Origin: Artocarpus heterophyllus
Taxonomy: Eukaryota; Streptophyta; Magnoliopsida; Rosales; Moraceae
Direction: 5' to 3'
DNA: 64,000 nucleotides
Assembly (NCBI GenBank): GCA_025403435.1
Contig: CM046347.1
Span: 19,611,507 to 19,675,506, forward strand
Below the pieces are notes generated by a model that saw only the letters and a list, made by a program, of their open reading frames with translations, ran no database searches and was not told where the DNA came from. The position numbers and the translations under genes are program-made. This document shows, in pieces, positions 10,872-23,575 of the stretch; positions within the stretch are counted from its first letter, which is position 1; every line of letters begins with the position of its first letter.

Positions 10872-11397
10872 TCATATCCCAACTTATAAACAAAACCATG
10901 GACGTTCCGACCTTTCCCTGCCCATCCCATTCTCACAAGTAACTTCAAAATCGTCGTAAACACGACACATTAAGCTCATGGCGTTCTCTATGCAGCCAAA
11001 GAAATAAGTCCAATGCCTCGGTAAAGCGTTGAGACACTGAAAATCCTTGCATTAAAGTAACAAACAAAATAGTGTTTCTCTGGGACATTTCTTCGAACAG
11101 TTTTGTTGCGTGAGAAATTAAGCCCAGCTTCACGTACACGTTGAGAAGAATGTTATGAGCAAACAAATCCAAACAATCGCCTCTTTTCAAGATCTCGCCG
11201 TGCAGTCGAAACCCTTTCGTGGAGTTTCCGTTTTGGACACACTCTTGAAGCATGGCAGGCTACGTGTGGGAATCGAAATCCGGCGTCGGTGAGGTTGAGT
11301 CGTCTGCAAGGCTGCAGCATTGTTGGGTCAACTGGACAGCTTGTGAAGAAGAGCAACAACGTTGTGAAAACCTTCTCTGACAAAACAATCGGGTCAT
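10872..11397 (-). pseudogene. PPR-DYW protein relic, 5' part
   Basis: This is the start of the same PPR gene, on the far side of the copia insertion. The likely ATG is the complement of 11395-11397. The first residues (MTRLFCQRRFSQRCCSSSQA) are Arg/Ser-rich without acids, which suits an organelle-targeting peptide. A TAG at the complement of 11260-11262 interrupts the frame just before AMLQECVQNG. PPR units follow (LFAHNILLNVYVKLGLISHA, EEMSQRNTILFVTLMQGF), then a frameshift near 10965. The frame reads KGRNVHGFVYKLGY up to the insertion and continues as DSDAFVGSALIDAC at 3825 once one TCATA copy is counted. The insertion therefore hit an exon of this gene. Confidence 0.85.
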
Positions 11398-12577
11398 GCT
11401 TGTTTCTTTCTTTCTTTTTCTTGGTTTTTCCTTCTTGGCGCCGATGAATTTTCATGTACAAAATAAAATCAGTCAGTCAATATTTAATAGCTTTTTTTTT
11501 CAGAATAAAAAAATAGAACAGATTTCATTTTATTCAAAAATGATCGAATTTACTTGCTAATCTAAAGTACAGATTTTTTAACCAATATTTTTAATTTTTA
11601 ATTTTCATAGTATAATCAGCTCTCTCAATAGCGGGATAGATGCACTTTTTAAAATTAAGAAATTATTTATTAATAGTTGTTGTAAATAAGTTATTTACAA
11701 CTGTGGAAATTTAAAATTAGACTTATAACTTATTTTAGACCATAATTATTTTTAAAACTCTTATAAATACTCTGCACAAAAAACATTAAAATAATAATGT
11801 TCGGTAAAAGTTTATAACAACACCTTACACAAAGGCGAGTACACTTTTTAATTTTGTGCTTTGGATGATGCTACTTGTTCTTTCTGGTTTGTAATAAATC
11901 TAACTGATTAGTTGATGTATATCACAAAATTTAAAATATTTTACAAATAGTAAAAAATCAAAATTGTGATAATAATTACTCGTAATTTGGTCATTGACTA
12001 TTAGTATCAGACTATCATTTTATTCGTGATTTGATTTAAGTATTGTACATATAATCTCAATAGAGAAAATGAAACAGCGAATATAAAGACATCCGATTAT
12101 GCTAAGAACTAATTGAAAAGAGATCAATAAAGAAGAGAGAGAGAGATTTACAAGCTCAACATCATTTTGTTCTCATCAAATCGGAGGCACATTGATTCTT
12201 AACCTGAAAATTACTGACTTTCTGATGGACAGAGAATGTTTAGCAACAGAAATAACGTCATCGGCCGGGAGAGGGATGGTGGAAACATTTTTCTTTCAAA
12301 AGTCATATGAAACACAGGAAAAACAACACTTTCTCTTCTTGAAACATTGTTTTATTGGTAGGAAGTTGAAAGCAGATACATATAATATGTCACTAAATGC
12401 ACAAAGAATGAACAAAAAATATATATAATCATATAAAATACAAAAAAGAATGGACTCCTGCTCTACAAATATACGACAATAGCACAAAATGACCAACACC
12501 AGCCAAGACCTACGTGAAACACTGAGACCACGCCTTTAGGTTGGTTGAGTTGGCAGATGGAGCAGTGTGAAGTGCTA
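11398..12577. other. AT-rich intergenic region
   Basis: This is the spacer between the upstream end of the PPR relic and the 3' end of the DUF810 gene. It is AT-rich and holds scattered short ORFs with no family resemblance. The last few hundred bases (about 12190-12577) would contain the 3' UTR of the DUF810 gene. I see no repeat or RNA gene. Confidence 0.4.
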
Positions 12578-15500
12578 CTAGACATAGAAGTATTGAGATG
12601 CTTCTGTTGCGTTTGCTGTGTCTCTACAAAGGATAGACCGAGCTTCTATAACTGAACGGGGGAGCTCAAGGTCTTTCTCCTGTAGGGCATTGCCCTGCAA
12701 TCTTTGCATTTGAGAGGCAAAGGTATCATCCAATATCTGCGAACAAAACAACACAACAAGGGTCACGCTTATGCAGCAGCAATGAAAATGTGGCACCAGC
12801 CAAAAAGCATAACATTTCTAGGAATGTGGCTCAACTCATTGCAACCCATCTTGTCTGTGTTTATTAAGTTACTTACCTCAAGAGCATAATAAGATCCGTT
12901 GTACCAAACTCTGTTTTCCTTCCTCCCTTCGAGAAATTTTAAAACAATCTAGTTCAAATATAAAATGTGAAATGTGTTAGAATTTTTTTAAAAGATATAT
13001 TTTTTTGTTACAATTGAGGGTCAAATCTCCTTTCCCCCAAACCAATAACCAACCTACTCTTTTCCCAATGCCACTAGACCAACATGTCTTGGGCAAAAGC
13101 AAAGTGTATTAGATTTAAGAAGACACAAAGTAATCCTTAAAAAAATGAAGACTCCAACTAACTGGGATTTAAAACATAACCGCTTTTTTTTTTTAAAGAA
13201 AATATAATTCGCTTACCTGTCCCATCCTATCCCAAAATCCACGGCAAGTTGCAATAAATATTTGACTGGTAAACACAACATGCAAGTTGGATATAGAGTC
13301 AACAAGCTGTGAACTCAGCATGTGCAATCTTTCACGAACCTCAGCTTCTCCATCTTCTTCCTTTGTTTCCTCTAGAATCCTTTTAAGCCGCGTGTTTCGA
13401 TTATCTTGCAACTGAAACATTCATTTCTTTGTTTTCATTTAGAAAGAGTGCATGGGGGAAACAACTTGTTTAGATTTGACAGCAATAAGTTTCTATTAAG
13501 AATAATGCTTACATTGCTTATGAGCTTCCCAACTGTTGCCTGCAAATAATTTTTGTATTTTGTTCTGAGTAGAACTGTAACAGCATTCATCTGCTCCCCA
13601 AAGAGTGACTTTTTATCTCCAAGGACAGGCAGAACGGATGCCCAATTCTTTAGAATGTCCTCAACTCTACAATGGAGGACATCAAGAATTCTCTTCATGG
13701 TGTTCAAGAAGGTTCCCAGCTGATGGCAAACAAAATACTGGTTAGATACTTGCGCTTCCCTATGGTAACAATTGCAATACAGATATGTCCATGTATACGT
13801 AGATATTTTTATGGCTATCTAGTAGAAAACAAGTTTCCGTACTAGATTAATGTGGATCACTCACTTGATTTGGAACGGAGTAGATTGTTACTGATTGTCT
13901 CCTTGTCAGTTTCTGAACCTGCATATTAAGCCTCTTTGGAATTGTATCTTTCAATGGAGTCAAAATATCATTGTATTGCCTCTCTAGTGCTTTTATGATT
14001 GCTCTTTCGACATCAGCTACCGCCTAGCCAAGATGAAGAAAGGGCTTAAAATTTAAGCTTTCATCATACAATCATGACTTTTAATGGCTTATATATATAT
14101 ATATTACCTACATGTCTAAAAAAAATTAAGGAAAACAAAAAACAAAAAAAAGGGAGAGGGCTGTTAACTGCTAGTATTGTGATGCATCACCATCTGCAAA
14201 TGGATAATTAAGCTAGTTGAAAATCTAAAACTAGACTTACATTTTCCAGAACCAAGGAGTATTGAGGCCACCGGTTGATTACAACTTTGTACTGGACAAG
14301 GCAGTCTCTCATTTTCTCATACATGTCCTCTGCAAAGGGTGAGGTAGAATGATTTGTGGACACTCCAGACCAAGGCACCTACAGTGTTATACCAAACAAA
14401 TTAATTACACTTAAACATTACGCCTGGTGAAGACCTTTGCGCTCAACCTAGGATGGAAATACTATGTGTGCGTACAGAATTATCACATCATTTAAGGATG
14501 AAAATGACTAATGGCTTTCCTATGTACTGACTACTGAATTCTAGAGAGAGAGGATACCTTTTCTGCTTTGCATTGATCAAGGAAGCTAAGTTGCATATCC
14601 TGTACCCAGACCATTATGTAATTATGAAATAGACTTCTCGAGTCTATGCCACCCTGCACTGGACTGAAGCAGATAAAATAGTCTCAGAAAGCATATATTT
14701 TGTAGTTTTTTACTATGAATGAATGTTTCACTGAATGAACCTAAAAGTTATAGTGGTGTATCCCATAAGAGATCTTTATTTAAGGCTCATCTACAAACCT
14801 GATATTCCATGATTCAAGGTTCCTTTCAAAATCTGCAGTTGCTACTAGAAGTTCATTTACATGTGGCTGTGGACTGGATGGAGGCCATGCAGAAAGAAAA
14901 GCTCGAAGTCGGTTGGACAACTCGGTGCTATAAACAGCAGCTGTGATGTTTGACAGGTCAATTGAACTGGAAAAATGGGCAACTTGTCAGAAAAATGAAA
15001 TACTCAATCTAAAAATCCAGCCGCATGAAAAGAACAATTTCATTCAGAAGATATTTATGTTCACTTAAAAGAAGTAAAAAGAATACCCACAGGTTATGCA
15101 GATGACAACGACCAACTGAATCTAGAGCAGCTTGATGAGTAAAGAATTAGAGGAATGGGATCCAAAACATTTGAACTAATATTGAACCTATCTTATAAAG
15201 GAAATGAGGCCAGTTTTTCCTAGATGAGGAAACTTAAGGGGCCGACGGAAGCTAGTGAGTGAATACTGTAATTGAATATTGAAGTCTTTTTCTCATTATT
15301 TGCAATTTCTGAATATATGCTGATATAAATGCTCTGTAGATGCAAAATTTTCTGTACCTGGGAAGAATGTGCTGGTTATGTATCCTGATGTCAGCCTGAA
15401 TTTCTTTGCTAATATTTGTGCAAAGATTCTTCATTTTTAGATATGCTGTTGAGATGGTAATTGAATCCATGATAAATCCTTCAGAGTTGCTTGACATAAA

Positions 15501-18500
15501 CTCATCAGTCTCTACCATGTGCGTTCGGCACCTCTTTTTGGCCGCTGTCTGTGAGAAATACCATTTTGTTCAGTCTTTTGTCCGCAATTGAGGTACACGG
15601 TAATTCAAACACATTTTAAATCGTATAATAAGAACTTATGCCTGGCATTTACTTCAACAATCTTACTTCATATCCTAATTATTTAATAAAATAGTTGTGC
15701 AATTAGAGTAAAAGGTCAAATATAGATAAAGAATTCCTTGATTCAGTAATTCTTTTCTTTTAATTTTATTTTAAAATAATATCAAGTTTTATACCCGCAC
15801 TCGTGCACTTTTTTCCTTAAAAGGAAGTGGTTTTGTAGAAGAGAAGTAAAAAGACTATATACAATGGCCCATGTATTCTCCCTTCCAAAAAGAACGTCAA
15901 ATTTTATTTTAACTAGAAGCGTGTATTTGTAGATTTTTCAAGAATAGAATATGATCTTCATTAGAAGGAAAAAAACCAAAAAAAAAACAAAAAAAACAAA
16001 AACAAAAACAAGAACAAAACCTGCAAATAGCTTCGCAGCGTGGCCTGTGCATCAGGACTCAGTATATCGTGCAGAAGGCCATAGACTTGTACAGCAGGAG
16101 CTAAAGCTGGTGCTGCAGATTCTTCGATTGGCCCAAAAAAGTCTCTTATTCCTGCGGGAGCGTCTTCATCTAATGATTTGTAGTTCTCAAAAACATTTGC
16201 TAATAGTGACTCAATTTGGGTTTCACAATCTAAAAGTATGCTTCTCTGCAACAAAACAAGGTATGGGACAGAGAATAAAGAAAAGTTGATGGAACCTTGC
16301 CTTTAAGAAGAAAAAATTATAAAGTCAATAGTGATTTCTGCCAAAATACTGAAGTGTTCAGGTGCCTTATCCCCAAGTAAAGAATTTATACCTCGATTAG
16401 GTGAATCCTTGTCAAAATATATAAAGAAACATATTTTGCATCATGATATAAAAAGAAACATAGTTTGCATCATGAGCTGTGTTCAATGGTCGATGAATTT
16501 ATGAATCGTTGGTCTTGGAAAATCTTACCTCCTGTCTTGTCAAAGATTTCTCACTTCTGGCCTCTATTATCGGTGCAAGTAATTCGTGCAGAAGCTCTAA
16601 ACAGTCTTTTGTTGGAGTGGCTGCATGCATGACATGTGAAAGGTATCTACAAGAAAACTGAAGTGAATATGTTGCAAGGAAACAATGTAGGGAGGGAAGC
16701 TCATGATATCAATTGCTACAATATTACTTGTTTGAGTACCTCAACTTTGTATATGAATCGGAAACTCCATAATAGTCTGAAAATTCAGTCAACAACCACT
16801 TCCAAGCACCATGTAACCACAAGTTCCGAGAATGGAAATTATTGGCCCGCATAGCAGCCTCCAGCAACAAATCATAGGCAAGAGTTTCTGCAACTGGTCC
16901 ACTCTTTTACATATGAAAAACAGAGATGAGAATCTAGAATATAAAATGGCTATATGTGAAAAAATCCCCTCTTCTTATTTATATAACATCGCATATACAA
17001 TTGCCTTTTATTCTAATTCTTAAGGAAGAACTGATATTCTGATAAGAATAGAACATCAACCTTTTTTATTTTTTTAAAAAAAGAACATTAACTTTCATAA
17101 TAGGCTTAGATCTTAAGGGTGCAAATATACTAATAGTGAAGTAAGAGAATTCGATAACATCAACCTTTTAAAAAAAAATAGAACATTAAGATATTGCTCA
17201 ACCTTGATACCTAAATAAAATATCTAGATTCCAAATAGTAATGTCTTTACCAAATTGATATCCATATATCTTAAATAGTAATAACGAAGTAAGACAATTT
17301 CATACATGGCTGAACAAATTAATGCTGATTCTCCAGCCATCATGTTCAATTTAGTTTTAGATTAATTAAATTTCAAATTCAAAGAAACTTGCAAAGTTTA
17401 GTCACAATTCAATTATTCATTGTTATGAAAAACGGAAAGCTTGGGGTAAGAAAATCTTGCTTAGCTGAATGTAGTTGGAAGAAGGATTCCCACCTTTACA
17501 TGACTAGTCTCCTCGCTTGTAATAGTACTGCCAATGTAGAGCTGGATCTTCCCAATACATTCTTGATCATCATGGTAAATGGGCCACCAGCGAATTCTAT
17601 CACTCTGCATTAAAACGTTAGCAAAGTCAAATAACATGAGGACCATTGGAAAAAATTGTGTCCATAAAAACCACATCTTGGATGTTAAAACTTTTTATTT
17701 CCTCAATCATGATAGAAGAATTGTACTTACCTGGTTATCTGTCAAGGAGGAAATTGGTATTGTAGTTCGGCCTAGGACTGATCTTTTAGCGTCTTGGACT
17801 TCCACCAAAAGAGCATCTCCTTGACTCTCTGGAAAACTGAAATTGGTAAATGTATAAGATTTTCCCTCAGTTTGACAAAATTGTATCTCCTAAAGGTTTA
17901 TGTAAATTTATTTACAAGCTCTGTTATTTTGCTTCAGAATATCAACTACTCAGGTAACGGTTCAGAATTTTTTATTATTATTGAAACATAAGAAACACTC
18001 TTTTAGCCAATCCAAGAAACTTATTGATAAAGAAAGAAGATGTCAGCACAAGATCAAGATTTTTATTTTTTGAAGTGAAAAAGAAAGTGACAAGATCAAG
18101 ATTTAGAATTACTATAATATATTTGACTTTTGGGGTTCTAGATTTCTTCATTTAAATCAGGGACCTGTCCACTACCTATAGAAATTTTCTTCCCTTCTGT
18201 TCTTATAAACTGAAAACAAACAAAGGCTTTCAAACAACAGATCATTGGCCTCGGTTGCAAAAAATGGAAACTTACAACACATGGTTGTCCCCACTTCCAG
18301 GGCGCAAACAAACAGAAGTTGGTTCCACTTGATTATTTTCCATGGTGCTGCTCAGTTGGAAAAAGCATAATTGAGGCTCTGCAAGCATTTGGCAAGGAAG
18401 CTTAACTCGCTGTATGTGTGGATGAACAAGAACTAGCAATAAAAACATCTGTTTTTTTTTTTCAAGAAAATGTATTTTTAGTTCTTTTAGTCTCTGGAAA

Positions 18501-21170
18501 ATATGAATATTTTAATTAAGCAAGCAATGAGAAATATTTCCTCAATAATTGTTTGTTACAATACAAATACATCAAAAGTCTGATTCTGAATTTATGTTTT
18601 AAGTGACGACAGTGGGAACAAACACTTGCAGAATTAATACAGATAAAAGGTAACTTATTTGCTATTTAGAGCACAAACCTTCTGATGTTACGGTCAGAGA
18701 GGCTGCTTTTAAACTAATCATGCCATTTTTTACCATGCTTCTAACATACTCTGCTCCTGCATGCATGTAGATTGCACCCCACTGCGAAAATGTGCTCTTA
18801 AGTTTCCTTCTTGTTATTACACGGAGTTTTTTCACTGCCATAAATAAAAAATAACATCACTTTAAAATTATAGGAAAAAGGATTAAAAAAATTATAGGAT
18901 GGAACCTCCTAATGATTTAAATGAAAATAAGGAGCCGATTCTATGGCAAACTTTGCAAAGACTTGCAAGATGTAAGTAACTCTGGGAAAAGGAAAAGAAA
19001 TTGCATGTAAATTCCACTGCCATAAAAATGTTCGAATGGAAAGTAATTCTAGGCCTATGTACCAACTATGTAAATGTATTCAGTCATAACCTTGAGACCA
19101 TACCTTCTACTCGCATCTTTCCAACAACTTGCTTTGTCCTTAGAAATTTTTGTTCTACACTCACGCTAGGCCTATCTTCATTTAGATGTACACCTCGGGG
19201 TTGCAACAGATAATTGTGTAGTCTATATATACGCAAAAGACAAACACCATTCAGAAGTTGATCACCAAATATGAAACTTATTAGCATTTAATTTGAAAAG
19301 AATTTTGAAGGAAAAATTTCACAGGTATCTGATCTTTATACAAAAAATTTCAAACATAGAGCAAAATGAACCTAACCCAAATGCATTCCGGAGAGCCAAG
19401 CATTCACCATGTAGAAACTCAGGTGCCTCAGCGCAGCCTCTCTCCCATTCTTGGAGGCATAAGCGTATACAAGCATCATATGCAATCAATGTTTGCCAGG
19501 CATATTGACCACTGAAATAATTGAAATATGACATGCCAGTTGAAAGAAATGAGAGAGAGCATTTTTATTTCCGAAAGTCCAATTCAGTACTTGGCCGCAC
19601 AAGAGATATCTGAGAAAAGAAAATTTCCCAAAAAAGTTTCGAGAAGCCTAATTTAAAGGGGCATAGGTTAAATAAAGGGCCAAGGAAATTATCCAAGAAG
19701 AGTGTTTTAAGGTTAAAAAAGAGTTTGTCTTTTGGTGGGCAAGCAAACTATAAGTTTTGTAGGAAAGCTACAAACCAACGAACAGAAATTAGCAGCAAAC
19801 TACAATTACACTGATGTTGAACAGAATTTGGACAATTAGGTCACACCTAGGACTGTAATATGATGAATGCTCTAATTGGCTCGCCTGCAAATGTGGCATC
19901 TGCGTCTCTCTTTCTCCAGTTACGGTTTTATTTACTCTGCAGAGAATATAGTCCGGAAACAAAGTGTAGAAACTCAGTAGCGAAGAAAAAATAAAAAATA
20001 AAATAAAATTCAAAAACATGAAATAGTTCGCATGATCACACTAGAAAAAAACCAGCAAATCCATTCCCCCCAAAAAAAAATACCTTTCACTAAATTCAGC
20101 TGTTCTCGATGAATGTGATTTCCAATTCCCCAAACCTTCTTTCACGGCATCAAAACCCACCGATTCCCTTGAAGGGCATGTCCCGTTACCAGGTTGATCA
20201 TTCTCTGTGAAGACTTCAGGAACTCCCTGATGTTGATCTTCAGCTTCATTGCTTCTCCCATCACTTGGCACATCAAAAATCGGAGGCGCACTCGGAGTCC
20301 CCAAGTCTGCTGAGTCTCTAAGCATACTACTTTCATTATTCATTGCACCCTGCTGAATCTTCCCCAAACATAATCACAATAACAGCTTCCTTAATCATCA
20401 TTTATTACGTAAAGAAATTCAAAGTCGTATTAATAAGAAATTTTGTCAAGGTTATTTTAACACAATCAAATAACAACTCTTACATGCAAATTTCGCAAGT
20501 GAATCCGCTTCTGAAGCTGATTTCCACCACCACAAGGGGTTGAACTTTTATGAACAGTAGTACTAGCACTTTTCCTGAATCCCAATTCACCATCTGTGTA
20601 TCTCCTCAAATTACTTGGCACGTCAATCCTCAAACCCTCATTCAAAAACCCCCGTTTCAGCGAAGACGCATTGCTTCTCTTCAAATTCTCGCTAACTTTG
20701 CATCCAAACAGTTCTTCGTCACCGTCATAACACTGTCCGATTGTTGGCTTCGAGTCGCTGGAAGCCAAAGCATCTTCGTACGAATAAGTGCTATCGGAAA
20801 CCGAAGCAGTGCTCTCATCGTCATTATTGTCGTCTTCTTCATCGTCGTCAATGGACTGAGCGGCCAAGCTATGGGGTACTGCGAGCAAGCCAGAGTGGAA
20901 TTTGAGCGGAGGCAGAGAATTGGAAGTCGTGAAGCTTCCGTTTCCATTGAAGAGCAGAGGCGATTTCGGAGCAGTTCGCTCTGCCAGAGGCGATCTCACC
21001 CGCGGCTGCTGATTCTCAGCTTCTACTTCTGAGCCCTAAAACAATTATTGAAGTAAAATACAGAAATAAATACAATATGAAGAGATAGAATTTTGTTCAA
21101 CGAAAGCTGAGATATGGAGTACCTGTTTGATCCACTTGATGGCACTCTCGTCAAGACCTTCGGTAAACAT
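12578..21170 (-). CDS. DUF810/MUN-domain protein (UNC13/PATROL1-related), 22 exons
   Basis: Exons by minus-strand reading: 21170-21123, 21035-20484, 20349-20084, 19936-19847, 19511-19377, 19222-19104, 18834-18679, 18378-18276, 17836-17731, 17604-17494, 16903-16740, 16646-16529, 16245-16021, 15548-15358, 14966-14799, 14663-14558, 14378-14241, 14023-13865, 13719-13513, 13411-13217, 12948-12877, 12736-12578. All introns fit GT-AG and all phases join, giving 3588 nt and 1195 aa. The N-terminus (1-200) is Ser-rich with an acidic run (about 79-92). From about 305 (YAWQTLIAYDACIRLCLQEW) the sequence follows plant DUF810, including LLHDILSPDAQATL, an SFLDQCKAEKVPWSG segment and the terminal DDTFASQMQRLQG. 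Characterised members such as PATROL1 promote vesicle delivery of plasma-membrane proteins; the role here is inferred by family. The nearest relative I recall is the Arabidopsis At4g11670 type. Confidence 0.9.
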
Positions 21171-21581
21171 TTTTGTTCTTCTTTTCCCTTTTTTTTGCAG
21201 AAATGAAGTTTCTTTCTTTAGAGAGAGAGAGAGAGGAGAGAGAAAGCTTGATAATTTCTGAAAATGGTGGAAGAGGAGGAAGAAGAAGTAGAAGAGGAAG
21301 AGGAAGTGGAAGAGAGCGTACGTCGGTGTGAGTTTTTCTTGAATTGGTAACGGCTAGTTTGACTCCTTTTTGTTTCAAACCAAAAAGGACACCTTTTATC
21401 TCTGTATATTTTAATCAGGAAAAGGGTTTTCGTGCTGACACGTGGAATTAAGGGCCAATCCAACGGTTACCATTGGATGTATCAAATGCTCTTTGATCCA
21501 ATAGACTAATATAGTATGAATAAAGCTCGCTTACAGCTAGGGGTATCTCTGGAAAGCGCCACCACACCATGGTGTCTACGG
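21171..21581 (-). promoter_or_regulatory. 5' leader and promoter region of the DUF810 gene
   Basis: Upstream of the minus-strand ATG lies a strongly CT-rich leader: GAGAGA and GAAGAG runs on the plus strand at about 21220-21320, i.e. CTCTCT on the sense strand. CT-rich leaders are common in plant 5' UTRs. I cannot place the transcription start. Confidence 0.45.
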
Positions 21582-21684
21582 GTCCGTTTGTTTTATGCTT
21601 TGAATCACAGTTTAAATTATTTTATTATAGTATTTTTTCTCATAAAAATTTAAATCTTTATTTAAATACTTAAACCAAACGGAC
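21582..21684. mobile_element. MITE with GTCCGTTTG terminal inverted repeats
   Basis: A 103-bp AT-rich element has perfect 9-bp ends GTCCGTTTG / CAAACGGAC. Its inside closely matches the MITE at 29339-29445 (shared TTAAATTATTTTATTATAG and ATAAAAATTTAAA tracts). The flanks do not give an unambiguous target duplication, so the superfamily is left open (hAT or PIF-like). Confidence 0.65.
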
Positions 21685-22370
21685 TCTATATATTTGCTGA
21701 TTTGGGTTTTCGTGGGACGCATTGATACTTAAAAGAGAAAAAAAAAAAAACATAAATGCGCCGCCCAAATGTTCCAACTCATCAACATTGTCCTTCAACA
21801 TACAACCTATTAAAAGTGCCCAATTAATTAGAAATTAATGATTTATTGAAGGTCAAAACTGCCCTTCAATAAATGCTCATTTCTTCAAATTATTTTTTTT
21901 CGCAGCTCATGATTCTACCTCCAAAAAAGGTCCGATGATAACCAACTCCGACGATAATGACATCGAGATTCGGACTACGAGTCGGACGACTATGATTTCG
22001 ACAGTGACGGCAAGCAAATTGACACTGCAAAATCAGGAATGCGAGTTCCACTCCCCTAGATTCCGATCTAATCGAGTTTGTTCCGATCTACACCGATATC
22101 TACTGATCTCCGCAGGTTTTGTTACGTTCAGATTTCATCAGTGATGGTGACGACAGCATTAAAAGTACAATAACAAGCTCCAATCTAACCAAGCTCAATT
22201 CGATTATGAAATTCTTTTTTACAATTTAAAAACCAGATTCCAATTATAGATTTGTCAAATGAAATTTTGCACAAATTGTTGATTGAAACCAATTACCAAT
22301 AATTAATACATTGCATGAAAAATTATGGAAACAGATTGCAAAGAGAATCAGTTATTTGTGCATAATTTTC
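21685..22370. other. AT-rich intergenic region with a 12-bp-arm hairpin
   Basis: No gene is seen. Bases 21841-21874 form a perfect inverted repeat (arms ATTTATTGAAGG and CCTTCAATAAAT). It may be the end of a decayed transposon. Confidence 0.4.
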
Positions 22371-22374
22371 TTTT

Positions 22375-23035
22375 TGCACCTGTAAGGTTCCAAAGAAAAA
22401 TAATTATTTGTGTATGTTTTAAAAATAAAACCTGCAAGATTCCCAAGGAAATCAATTGTTTATGCGTAATTCATTTGTGGAACATGACAGGTTACAAAGC
22501 AAATTAGTCATATATGCATAATTTAGTTATGGAACCTACAAGGTTCTAAATTAAAAATGTTATATGTGTGTGATTCAGTTTTAAACCCGCAAGGTTCCAA
22601 AAAAATCAATCATGTTTATTTGTGGTTTAGTTATTGCAAATTGTCAGGTTATAATGAAGTTTCTGTTCAAAACAACTGTAATTTGATAACTCCTTGTTTG
22701 GCAGTTCGTTGATTCCAAGTTAGTTGTCTCAATTTTTTTAGAACATGGTAGGTTACAAAAGAATTTGAGACAGGTTTGGTACTGGAACCTACCATGTAAC
22801 AAACAAATTGAGATATGTTTAATTATGGAACCTGGCAAGTTACTAAAAAAAAAAATTATGTCTATTTGTTTATGGTTTAGTTATTGGAAACTGATAGGCT
22901 ACAATGGAGTTTTGTTTTTTTTTTTTTTTCAAAACAATTGTAATTTGATAGCTCCTTGTCTGGAATCTAGTAGATTCCAAATTGAAACCTGACAGGCTTC
23001 AAAAAAAAAAAAAAATACCTAAAACATGGCAAGTT
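22375..23035. repeat. Field of GGAACCTG/CAGGTTCC half-palindromes, left block
   Basis: About 13 diverged copies of a short palindrome-like motif, ideal form GGAACCTG-N-CAGGTTCC, recur every 40-60 bp, often followed by an A-run. Clear examples are near 22479 (GGAACATGACAGGTTAC), 22528 (GGAACCTACAAGGTTC), 22785 (GGAACCTACCATG), 22827 (GGAACCTGGCAAGTTAC), 22962 and 22984. The spacers share weak similarity ('TTTAGTTATGGAAC'), so this is a decayed tandem array of roughly 50-bp units. Confidence 0.65.
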
Positions 23036-23575
23036 ATCATCTTGAATGATGTGTTTTGAATGTAATTCTTTTTCTTTTCTTTTCTTTTTTTTTTGTTAAT
23101 TTAAACGGATAGAAAGCCTAAACATATTCATCAACTATGGTGGAATATAGAACAAGAGATACATCTATGTCAACTATAAAATAACCAAAATACTAGTTCC
23201 TATAGAAACTAGATACAACGAATTTCTTGATATGGTTAAAAATCAATTGGGCTTCAAATGATCAAGGATCACTAAGAATTCTGATAAAAATGACATGGAT
23301 GTGCAATTTTATTTGGTAAGACGTCACATGCTTCTAATTATGTGTGACTATGGACACGATGCCATATCTTCAAATGATGGCGGCAACCAAATTTCATTAA
23401 CAATAAAAGCACCGAATATGGTGGAAAACATGGAGTTACAAATCATATTATAAGGTGGAAAACCTCAGTGGAGATTAGTAGAGCCACATGGGAATATGAT
23501 AGTGAATAATCTTCAAATGTAAAAGTTGGCAGGAAGCTTACCCTTAAAAGGAAGAAGAAAATGATGTAGTAGATT

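Noticed and set aside
11153..11461. A 102-codon minus-strand ORF starting MYMKIHRRQEG
   Set aside because: It reads through the start of the PPR relic in the wrong frame. The frame from 11397 gives an Arg/Ser-rich leader and then PPR sequence.
20550..21032. A 160-codon plus-strand ORF
   Set aside because: It is antisense to exon 2 of the DUF810 gene, whose phase and splice sites fit.
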